From NCBI RefSeq assembly GCF_003003285.1, contig NZ_PVTP01000016.1:1-55721 (forward strand): DNA of 55,721 nt, in the 5' to 3' direction. Each line of letters opens with the position of its first letter. The first letter of the stretch is position 1. Origin of the DNA: Yoonia maritima (lineage in GTDB: Bacteria; Pseudomonadota; Alphaproteobacteria; Rhodobacterales; Rhodobacteraceae). Below, piece after piece: positions 9,326 to 17,000 of the stretch. A model generated the notes under the pieces. The model did no database searches. It was not told the DNA's origin and saw only the letters and a list, made by a program, of their open reading frames with translations. The position numbers and the translations under genes are program-made.

Positions 9326-10009
9326 TTATCCAGTGATCCGCACCGTCGTCACGCTTGGATCGCAAGCCGTGACCGCCGCCAAAACACGCCCCGCATAATG
9401 GGTTTCAATATAACGCGCAGCAAAGGCGCTTGGCGCCGCCAGTTCCAACCGTGAACCATCACGACCGACTTCGGTAACCTTCGAAAACCACGCCGCATGC
9501 ACTGCCGGGTCATTGTCGAACATCACCCGCGAAGCGGCCGCCCAAATTGTCCCGTCGTTTTGCGGGGCCTCTGCACCCGCCTTGGCAAAAGGTACCACGT
9601 TTTCGCTCGCTGGCTGCTCTTGGGGCCCCTGCCCCATCCGTGCAACAAAGTCAGGACCAACCAGTGGCCAGCACAAACGAGTGGCTTCCAGTACAGCGTT
9701 CAAATGCACACGGTGTTCTGTCACCCTGCCCCGCGCCGCATTGCGATGAACCGAAATCCACCCACGAGCGCGCATAAGCGCCAGCTCGCGTTTTGTCGTC
9801 CGCTCAGTCACAGACCACATCCGCGCGATCTCGCGCAAGCCAACGCAGAATGTCTCAGATTGCCAATTAAACCGTGCAGTGATCAACAAAGCCAAACGTT
9901 GCGCAAGGCGGCCATCAATACCTTTATCATGCAGCCCGAGCGTCATCAGGGCTGTTAGAATATCATATTTGACGACGGAAGCCTTAGGCCCCGTTGCTTT
10001 CACCTGCAT
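9326..10009 (-). CDS. DnaA-like plasmid replication initiator
   Basis: A protein of about 227 residues that starts plasmid replication. The N-terminal part contains a winged helix-turn-helix-like segment (IARMWSVTERTTKRELALM). The C-terminal part (AAWFSKV...FAARYIETHYAGRVL) resembles the N-terminal protein-interaction domain of chromosomal DnaA, the hallmark of the DnaA-like replicases of Roseobacter plasmids. It is divergent from parA across a 475-base gap, the arrangement known for that plasmid type. ATG 10009 is preferred to GTG 10036 because GGGAGA lies about eight bases before it. No AAA+ domain is present, so it is not chromosomal DnaA. Confidence 0.8.
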   Translation of the reverse strand: MQVKATGPKASVVKYDILTALMTLGLHDKGIDGRLAQRLALLITARFNWQSETFCVGLREIARMWSVTERTTKRELALMRARGWISVHRNAARGRVTEHRVHLNAVLEATRLCWPLVGPDFVARMGQGPQEQPASENVVPFAKAGAEAPQNDGTIWAAASRVMFDNDPAVHAAWFSKVTEVGRDGSRLELAAPSAFAARYIETHYAGRVLAAVTACDPSVTTVRITG

Positions 10010-10221
10010 CACTGCTCTCCCGTGCGGCACTGCCACGGATAGTTTGAACGCTGCTTCGTATATTTGTTATGTACCAACCGTACGGTCGATTTACGAATTT
10101 ACAACGCTATTCCGAACCTCGACGTGATTAGCGTTGAGTTGGGGTGAATTGTCAAGGATTCGTGTTTTTACAACCCCATTCCCAATCAAAGAAAAAAGAA
10201 ATGGGTATATATAATGGTATA

Positions 10222-10297
10222 GGGGGACATGCAGGGTGTCACCCTATTAGGCCTTGATGTCCCCCCATCAGCTAGAAGAACACATCCCGTGTCCCCC
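10222..10297. repeat. Candidate origin: three TGTCCCCC elements plus a dyad
   Basis: In the rep-parA gap, TGTCCCCC occurs at 10258-10265 and 10290-10297 and inverted at 10222-10229. The dyad AGGGTG-T-CACCCT lies at 10233-10245. The flanking stretch around 10195-10221 is AT-rich. This is a plausible initiator-binding/unwinding region, but no function is proven. The rest of 10010-10484 contains one palindromic par-type element and no gene. Confidence 0.45.
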
Positions 10298-10382
10298 TAA
10301 ATATGGTCACCAACCCGCAGGATAGAGCCTCATTGCGCCGAATCGGTTCACCTGCCTGTGGCCCCTTATTTTCCTTGGGGAC

Positions 10383-10398
10383 CTTCCCCACGGGGAAG
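10383..10398. promoter_or_regulatory. par-type palindrome copy 1 (centre mismatch)
   Basis: CTTCCCCACGGGGAAG, identical to the other copies except for the two central bases. It lies 87 bases upstream of the parA start, so it could serve as an operator as well as a partition site. Confidence 0.6.
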
Positions 10399-10484
10399 AT
10401 ATAAAAAAACGATATCGCGTGTAGACACGACGTGCAAATTAGGCGTATTTAAAAATTATACAAGAATTAGCGTCCGAGGAACTA

Positions 10485-11816
10485 ATGTATACACACGAAG
10501 ACCTGCGTGACATGCAAACGCGTTCATTGAAAATGCAAAGCTGGATCCGCCAGCAGACCTTCTCTCCAGAGGATCAAAAAGTCCTCCGTCGTTTCTCCTC
10601 ATGGGAAGTGTCAGAGCTGATCTTGGGGATGAACCAGTCTACCTTTCGGGGGCGCCTTGCCGCTGACCCCACCTTCCCCGCGGGGAAGGTCGAACCCGAC
10701 GGGCGGCAGCGTTGGTTCTCATTAGAAGAGGTGAACACCCTGCGCCGCAAGATGAAGGTAAAGGGTAAATCCCTGATGCCCGCCCGCCCTGCTGGCCGCG
10801 CTTTCCGTACTGCCATCGCCAACTTCAAAGGCGGCGCTGGTAAATCTACCGTCGCTCTACACTTCGCGCACGCCGCCGCACTTGATGGCTATCGCGTGCT
10901 GGTGGTCGACTTTGACCCACAAGCCACCCTGTCCCACTCTATGGGGCTGACCGACGTCAGCGAAGAACAAACCGTCTGGGGCATCATGGCGCGCGATCTG
11001 GTCCGCGAAACCGACCGGATGAATGCAGCGCCCGTTGCCGCCGAAAGCGGCACCGCCCTGCCCCGTCGCTCAATCCCGGATTCAATTCGCGGACTCGGCC
11101 TTCAGGATTTGCGCATCGGAGACTTCGTGCGTCCAACCAACTGGCCCACGATCGACATCATCCCATCATGTGCGAACGCGGCCTTTGTTGAATTCGCCAG
11201 CGCGCAGTACCGGCACCTGAACCCCGAATGGTCATTCTTTGCGGCTGTGTCGCGTTATCTGGATCAGCTGCCTGACGACACATGGGACCTGATCTTTTTC
11301 GATTGCCCACCAGCAATTGGCTACCAATCGATGAACGCTGTGTTCGCGGCGGACATGCTCTGCATTCCATCAGGACCGGGCTACTGGGAATACGACAGCA
11401 CGACATCCTTTATCGGTCAGCTGGCCGAGGCCCTCGAGGATTTGTCAGACGGGTTCACCGGATCCTTCCCCGCGGGGAAGATCGACTTGCCCAAAGTGTT
11501 CCGCGAAATTCGGTTCCTGTTGACGCGCTATGAACAAGGCAACGATTTGCACCGCGCGATGTATCAGGCATTTGAACAGGTCTTTGGCGATAGATTAGCA
11601 AAACACCCAATTGAAACCACACGGGCTGTCGAACAATCCAACCGCTTCCTCAGCTCGGTTTATGAAATCGACTACCGGGAAATGACACGCGAAACATGGC
11701 GCCGTGCGCGTGGATCGTTTGACCAAGCTTGGACAGAATTCCACGATGCTATGCTTCCCGCGTGGGAAAAGATGGCCGCAGAAGATCTTCCCCGCGGGGA
11801 AGATGTGAAAGAATAA
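10485..11816 (+). CDS. parA: Plasmid partition ATPase ParA
   Basis: A 443-residue type Ia ParA with an N-terminal DNA-binding region. Residues ~30-90 include a helix-turn-helix-like segment (VSELILGMNQSTFRGRL), which usually autoregulates the operon. The deviant Walker A loop KGGAGKST lies at ~115-122, followed by VVDFDPQATLSHS and IFFDCPPAIGYQSM. It drives segregation of ParB-bound plasmid copies over the nucleoid. GAGGAA precedes ATG 10485. Two perfect palindromes lie inside the gene (10673-10688, 11465-11480) and encode the two FPAGK segments. A third pair lies at the 3' end. parB follows after seven bases. Confidence 0.93.
   Translation: MYTHEDLRDMQTRSLKMQSWIRQQTFSPEDQKVLRRFSSWEVSELILGMNQSTFRGRLAADPTFPAGKVEPDGRQRWFSLEEVNTLRRKMKVKGKSLMPARPAGRAFRTAIANFKGGAGKSTVALHFAHAAALDGYRVLVVDFDPQATLSHSMGLTDVSEEQTVWGIMARDLVRETDRMNAAPVAAESGTALPRRSIPDSIRGLGLQDLRIGDFVRPTNWPTIDIIPSCANAAFVEFASAQYRHLNPEWSFFAAVSRYLDQLPDDTWDLIFFDCPPAIGYQSMNAVFAADMLCIPSGPGYWEYDSTTSFIGQLAEALEDLSDGFTGSFPAGKIDLPKVFREIRFLLTRYEQGNDLHRAMYQAFEQVFGDRLAKHPIETTRAVEQSNRFLSSVYEIDYREMTRETWRRARGSFDQAWTEFHDAMLPAWEKMAAEDLPRGEDVKE
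10673..10688. promoter_or_regulatory. par-type palindrome copy 2, inside parA
   Basis: CTTCCCCGCGGGGAAG, here extended to a perfect 20-base palindrome (10671-10690, with AC/GT ends). It is read in parA as FPAGK. Confidence 0.65.
11465..11480. promoter_or_regulatory. par-type palindrome copy 3, inside parA
   Basis: A perfect 16-base copy of CTTCCCCGCGGGGAAG, again read as FPAGK in parA. Confidence 0.65.
11754..11771. promoter_or_regulatory. Degenerate par-type palindrome near the parA 3' end
   Basis: CTTCCCGCGTGGGAAAAG keeps both arms in altered form. It is 15 bases from the perfect copy at 11787-11802, so the two could bind protein as a pair. Confidence 0.35.
11787..11802. promoter_or_regulatory. 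par-type palindrome copy 4, parA 3' end
   Basis: A perfect copy, extended to a 20-base palindrome at 11785-11804 with AT ends. Here it is read in another frame, as LPRGE near the ParA C-terminus, 20 bases before the parB start. Confidence 0.65.
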
Positions 11817-11823
11817 GGAGCCA

Positions 11824-12918
11824 ATGATGAGCAAGAAGAAACGCATTTTTGACATCGCGATGCCCGACATGGCGGAGCCTGAAACACAGCGCGTTAGCAC
11901 CCCAGATACCAGCACGCGTCGCAAAGGTCCCATGGCCAGCGCCATTGCCGAAAACGCTGGCGCGCTGAATGAACGCGCCAGTGCCGAAGCCAAGATCAGA
12001 GCAGAAAACGATGCGCTCGCGCATGAATTTGTCGCGCTGAAACGGGCAGGGCTTGTCACTGCGATGATCCCACTTGATGCCATCGTGACCCAAGTATTGG
12101 TCCGTGACCGCAAACCGGGCCCAGACCCTGATCTGTCTGAGCTGGTAACCTCGATCCGCGACGTTGGGCTTTCCAACCCAATTCGTGTCGAAGAACGCGA
12201 CGACGGCAAATATGAACTGATCCAAGGCTTCCGTCGACTGTCAGCCTATCGCGCGTTGCTTGCCGAGGATGGCGATGCATGGGGCGAAATCCCCGCTGGT
12301 ATTCTTCCCCGCGGGGAAGGTGTCGCCGGATTGTACCGTCGCATGGTTGATGAAAACCTGATCCGTAAAGATTTGTCATTTGCTGAAATGGCGTTAACGG
12401 CGCAAGCTTATGCCGCTGATCCAGACACCACACCAATGAACGTCGATGACGCGGTGGCCGAGCTGTTCCAATCTGCCAACTATCAGCGCCGCAGCTATAT
12501 CAGATCATTTGCGCGGCTGATGGATTTGGTCGATGGCGTTCTCAGATACCCCGAAGAAATGTCGCGTAATCTCGGGCTCGCTGTCCTGAAACTGATCGAA
12601 AGCGACCCAAAGGCGTTGCGCGCATTGCGGGCCAAACTGGATGGCTGGGATAACCGCTCCGTCGCTGACGAACTCGGCGTGCTGCGCGAAATGACCACCG
12701 CGAGCGCACCGCGCCCGGCCAGCAAAGCAGCGGATGGGGCAGGGCAGGGCGCGAGCCGCCGCCCGCGCACCACATTCGAAGTTGGCACCGGCACAGACCG
12801 CGTCAAATGCGTTGCTGGGGTAGGGCAACTTACCCTCAAAATGGACCGCGACCTAACAGCCATTGACCGACAAAAGCTAGAGCAGGGGATCGCAAGGCTA
12901 TTGGCAGCTTTGGAATAA
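11824..12918 (+). CDS. parB: Plasmid partition protein ParB
   Basis: A 364-residue centromere-binding protein. The N-terminal ParB/Srx-type domain spans about residues 75-150 and includes PLDAIV, DVGLSNPIRV and the box LIQGFRRLSAYRAL (~133-146). A helix-turn-helix region follows (~180-230, with FAEMALTAQAY and YQRRSYIRSF), then an Ala/Pro-rich linker and a C-terminal dimerisation segment. AAGGAG precedes the ATG and the gene is coupled to parA. A further palindrome (12304-12319) lies in the gene, read as LPRGEG. The palindromes are the obvious candidate binding sites, which is an inference from their repetition and position. Confidence 0.92.
   Translation: MMSKKKRIFDIAMPDMAEPETQRVSTPDTSTRRKGPMASAIAENAGALNERASAEAKIRAENDALAHEFVALKRAGLVTAMIPLDAIVTQVLVRDRKPGPDPDLSELVTSIRDVGLSNPIRVEERDDGKYELIQGFRRLSAYRALLAEDGDAWGEIPAGILPRGEGVAGLYRRMVDENLIRKDLSFAEMALTAQAYAADPDTTPMNVDDAVAELFQSANYQRRSYIRSFARLMDLVDGVLRYPEEMSRNLGLAVLKLIESDPKALRALRAKLDGWDNRSVADELGVLREMTTASAPRPASKAADGAGQGASRRPRTTFEVGTGTDRVKCVAGVGQLTLKMDRDLTAIDRQKLEQGIARLLAALE
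12304..12319. promoter_or_regulatory. par-type palindrome copy 5, inside parB
   Basis: A perfect 16-base copy of CTTCCCCGCGGGGAAG inside parB, in the same frame use (LPRGE) as copy 4. Confidence 0.65.
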
Positions 12919-12923
12919 ACTGG

Positions 12924-12950
12924 ACACTGTTCATAACAGATCAGTGTTTT
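12924..12950 (+). terminator. Possible intrinsic terminator after parB
   Basis: ACACTG (12924-12929) can pair with CAGTGT (12942-12947), followed by a short T-run. A competing inner hairpin CTGTT/AACAG exists. The stem is short, so the call is tentative. Confidence 0.35.
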
Positions 12951-13225
12951 AAAGTACTGAATCTAATATATTTTTTACGCCCCTTACACAAAGTTCTTGG
13001 ACCACCGTGAATTTTAGGTGAGGGGCGGTATCCAAGCGATCTCGATACGCAGCGGTCGGTCGCTCTTTTGAACGTAACTTCAACATCACCGGTATAACTC
13101 GAAACTTCGATCGGACGGATGTAAATGCACCCGCCCCGCTTCGGCGCTTCCACCATTCATCACTGGGTGCCCAAAGCCCCTCGGCTTTCGAACGAAAGAC
13201 AGGAACGTAAGTGGGACAAGACCAA
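12951..13225. other. Intergenic region; one doubtful small ORF on the minus strand
   Basis: A minus-strand frame of 97 codons (12949-13242, TTG start) overlaps the end of the hydroxylase gene. It has no clear ribosome-binding site and resembles nothing known to me. I do not call it a gene. Confidence 0.3.
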
Positions 13226-14011
13226 TCAGCGACGGGCACCAAACTTGTTTTTATACGGGATGTACGCGTAGAACCCCAACCGTAAACCTGTATAAAGCCA
13301 GCGTTTGACCCATGCTCTGCGTTGTCGCAACCACGCAGAGTTCGAGTACATTTTCTGGATGATCATGGATGCCATAACATGGGTGCAAATCCCGCGTGTG
13401 CGGTTCTGAAATTCCGGCCGCATCACGTCAAAGATCACCACTGCGCGCCGTTCATCGGTCTGGTTCCATGCTGTGTGGGTCTGCGCATCGCAGAAAACCA
13501 GAATTTTACCTTCTTCCCAGCTGCGAATGTCCGTACCCACCTGAAACCCGCAATCCGGCAAAGGCGCGGGTACCTTCAGCCCGAGATGGCAGCGGTAGAC
13601 TGCGTCTGTGTCGCCTTGATGCGGGTTGATGTTAGAGTGGGGTTCAAGAATACTGAGAGACAAGCTGGTGATTTCGGGCCGCGCCTCAAGGATGCCTGCG
13701 AGTGTGGGGCAACGGTCGAGGTTCTTATGAATACGAATGCCCCAGAATTTGAGCCCCATGGTTTTCCAGTGCAGAGGTGGAAATGACATGGCGTGGTTGA
13801 AGTCATAGGGTTTGACGCGTTCGGGCTCAATCTGTGTGAGGGCAAACAATTCATCACGGATGGTTTCCCATTGGGATTCAAATACGGCCACCCAATCAAA
13901 TTCGTTCGGGTCATAGAAAAACGGCTGATCGCCGGGGAACCGTCCGCCAAATATTGCGTACCAGGGGTCTTTCTGCGTCACGGTCTGCGCCGTTTCTGGA
14001 GTATGTGTCAT
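13226..14011 (-). CDS. Aspartyl/asparaginyl beta-hydroxylase-family dioxygenase
   Basis: An Fe(II)/2-oxoglutarate-dependent dioxygenase of 261 residues. The first iron histidine is H131 in INPHQGDTDAVYRCHLGL and the second is H179 in QTHTAWNQTDERRAVVIFDV; the 48-residue spacing and the trailing arginine fit the AspH fold. The family hydroxylates Asp/Asn side chains in proteins, and related enzymes modify small molecules or lipids. ATG 14011 overlaps the stop of the polyketide synthase gene in ATGA, so translation is coupled and a shared pathway is likely. The substrate is unknown: candidates are the synthase product, or Asp/Asn in the glycine-rich proteins encoded upstream. No signal peptide, so it acts in the cytoplasm. 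Confidence 0.85.
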   Translation of the reverse strand: MTHTPETAQTVTQKDPWYAIFGGRFPGDQPFFYDPNEFDWVAVFESQWETIRDELFALTQIEPERVKPYDFNHAMSFPPLHWKTMGLKFWGIRIHKNLDRCPTLAGILEARPEITSLSLSILEPHSNINPHQGDTDAVYRCHLGLKVPAPLPDCGFQVGTDIRSWEEGKILVFCDAQTHTAWNQTDERRAVVIFDVMRPEFQNRTRGICTHVMASMIIQKMYSNSAWLRQRRAWVKRWLYTGLRLGFYAYIPYKNKFGARR

Positions 14012-17000
14012 AGAACAAGGTGCTCTGCTTTGGTGATCGCGCCAAGCGCAGTGTCGGTGCTGTCGATGATCTTTTGATGTCCGCCCGTCAGAGTTTGCAG
14101 GAAAAACGCATCTTTGCACAGCTTTGCCCATGCGGCCATGCCATCGCGCGTGGTCAGCGTGTCGTCCGTGGCATGGATGGCGGCCACAGGGCAGGTTAGC
14201 TTAATGTCGGAGGCTTCAGAGGTTTCCAGCAAAGTGAGATCGGCGCGTAAAAGGTCTTTGATCCGGGTAACGGCTTGGCGACGTTCGTCGTCGGTGTCTC
14301 CCGATCCGTAGCTGTCCAGAACGGTGTCGATGAATACATCGTCCTCCAGTAGATGTACCGCGCGGGCGTCCGTGTTGGGGATGGGGCAGTCGGCGCCAGA
14401 TAGGATTAGGAGCTGGGGCATTCGTTGGCCCGCGTGCTGCAAATACGCGGTCAGCTCATAGGCCAAAATCGCCCCCATGGAATGCCCAAACAGCGTATAG
14501 GGCCCTTGGATTGCCTCAAGATCTTGGGCGATTTTGGCCACCACGTCTTGCAGGTTGGACCAGAGGGTCATGTCGGCTAGGTCTTCGCGGCCAGGAAGTT
14601 GCAGCGCGATGACATCGCGGGTGCCGTCCAGCTTGGCCGCCAATTCCGCATAGGCAGAAGCCCCGGAGCCGGCAAAGGGCAGGCACACGAGTTTTGGCAC
14701 ATCTACGACTGACCTGTTCAAGGGTCTGAGCCACGGGGTCAGGTCCTCCGTGTCAGGTGTGACCTTGTCCGGTGCGGCTTGATGGATCACGTCGTAGATA
14801 AACGTGCCAAGGGTGTCGATGGTGGGGTAATTATAGGCCAGCGTGGTCGGGAATTCACATTGGAAGTAGTTTTCCAGATTGGCCGCAAAGGTCATGGTCA
14901 TCAAAGAGTCCATGCCCATGATGTTGAACCGCATGTCTCCTTTTAGTTCATCAGTATCATCCAGCAGGGTAACGGATTGTAATTCTTTGCGGATCACCCG
15001 TCCGATTGCGTCCAAAGCCACGTCCCGGTCCAAAGCTCGCAGGGATTTGAGCCGTTTGGGGGCTGTGGTCAATTTCCTGTGGTCGCCGTGATCAATAGGG
15101 GCAAAGAAAGACGGTTGCGTGGCGAATTTAATGATCGGCGCGTAGGTCTGCCAGTTCACTGCACAGATCATGCTAGAGTGGCGATTTTGTGCCATGGCGG
15201 TTTCCATCGCAGTCAGGGCATCGGGGACGGGCATCAGGTAGAAACCCAGCTTTTGCAGCGTGGGTTTTTCGCTATCCTTTGCGCTCATCCCGACGTCGTC
15301 CCACGGCCCCCAATTGACATTGGTCACCGGTAGCGATTGTGCAGCACGCAGGTTTGCCAGAGCATCCAAAAAATGGTTGCCAGCTGTATAGTGGCTGAGC
15401 TTGGCGGACCCCCACAGCGCGGAGACCGTAGAAAACAGCACAAAGCAGTCTAGGTCGCGGTCTTTGGTCAGGTTGTGCAAATGCCAGCTTGCCTGAACTT
15501 TGGTTTTCAGCGTGTCGATAAGGGCTGAAATATCAATGTCTTGCACGCGATCAAACCAGTTTTCTCCGGCAGCGTGAAGCACGCCACGGATGGGTATCTC
15601 TGCAGCATCGAAGTTATCAAACAAAGCTGTAACCGATGCGGCATCGCGCAGGTCGACGGCGTGCGTATCAATCTGAATGCCCTGCGCCCGCAGGTCGCTG
15701 ATTGTGCGGCTGGCCGCATAAAACGGATCGTCCTGGCCAAGGGAGCCCCACGCAGTATTGGGCGGCATGTCACGGCGCGACAACAACGCAATGTGCCGCG
15801 CGCCTTTGTCGGCGAGCCAACGGGCGGTGGCCAGTCCCAGCCCGCCCAATCCTCCGGTTACGATGAAAACGCCATCGGGCCTGAAGTCTGCGCGCGTTTG
15901 CGCGGGCAAAGGCGCGGGGGTGATTTGCTGGACATACATCCTGCCGTCCCGCACGGCGACAAAGGGTTCAAATTCCGGCGTCACCGCCTTGCGCAGGATG
16001 TGATCGGCCGTGCCAACAGGATCATCCGCGCGGTCATAGTCGATCATCCCGCCGCGAATGTCAGGTTGTTCCATGAACAAGGTTTTACCAAAACCCCAGA
16101 TCGGGGCCGCCATTGGCGATACGGTGCCTTGGTCTTGAACGGCCTGCGTGTTCGGGGTCACAAGCCAAACGGGACAGAAAAATACCTGTTCCTTCAGCTC
16201 GCGCAGCATTTCGATCAAGCTGGTGAAACTGCCCGATTGATAGGCGTTCAACCCGTCAAGATCATTGTCCACCAGATCCGTGTCCGGGCAGACAAACAGG
16301 ATTTTCCACGGGATCGGTTCTTGCGTGCTCCACCGATGGGCAATGTCCCAGATTGCTTGCCGCCATTGATCGCGGTTCGTGGCATCGGACAAGGTGATAT
16401 GTGCATCTGGCTTGGTGCTATTTTGCGCGGATTTGCCCCGTCCCACCGCTTTATCTGTCCCATGTTCGATCCAGTAACATCCATCTCCGCGGGCTTTAAT
16501 CTGGTGGCACAAGGCCGCGGTCAAAGGCGTGTTGGCGCCCACGACCATCCACCTCATTGCGCGGTCGGCAAAGTCAGTGTCGGGCGGCGCGGGCGTCGGG
16601 GTCCATGAGGTGGTGTAATGCCAGCCCTCCTGGGACGTGATGTCAGGCTCGGGTTTCGCTGGGTTAGGTTCGACCCGGTCCGGCGCAGCAAATGGCACCG
16701 GGTCATCGGTGTGATGCAACGAGCCGTCGTTGAATTTGACAAAGGTCTCGGGTGAGATAACCTTGAGCCAATGGCGTTTGCGATCCATCACCATGGGTGG
16801 TAATTTTTCGGGGTAAAAATGCCCGCCCATCACGCCTGACCAGTCCAAATCCAGCCCACGCAGATACAGATTTTTCAGCATATCGATGAAGAACCCGTCT
16901 TCTTTGCGCGACGGTTCGGCATATAACATCGTGCGCATATGGTGCGCGTCGCGTTTGCCCAAACAGGCCAGTGCCAACGCGAGGCAGGCGCCGCCCGGTC

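Noticed and set aside
9326..10036. Chromosomal DnaA
   Set aside because: The protein is only about 227 residues, lacks the AAA+ ATPase and the C-terminal box-binding domain, and lies next to parAB.
11595..12225. Minus-strand frames of 158-204 codons across the parA-parB junction
   Set aside because: They oppose parA and parB, both of which show clear family motifs and ribosome-binding sites.
10222..12319. CRISPR-like array from the repeated palindromes
   Set aside because: Repeats are unevenly spaced by hundreds of bases and lie in coding DNA; there are no spacers and no cas genes.
12949..13242. 97-codon minus-strand frame after the dioxygenase gene
   Set aside because: TTG start, no ribosome-binding site, no recognisable family; left as a doubtful ORF within the intergenic note.
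15541..16608. 355-codon plus-strand frame antisense to the PKS gene
   Set aside because: It lies wholly opposite well-supported ketoreductase-region coding sequence, has no ribosome-binding site and its composition (Arg/Gly/His-rich) is that of a shadow frame.
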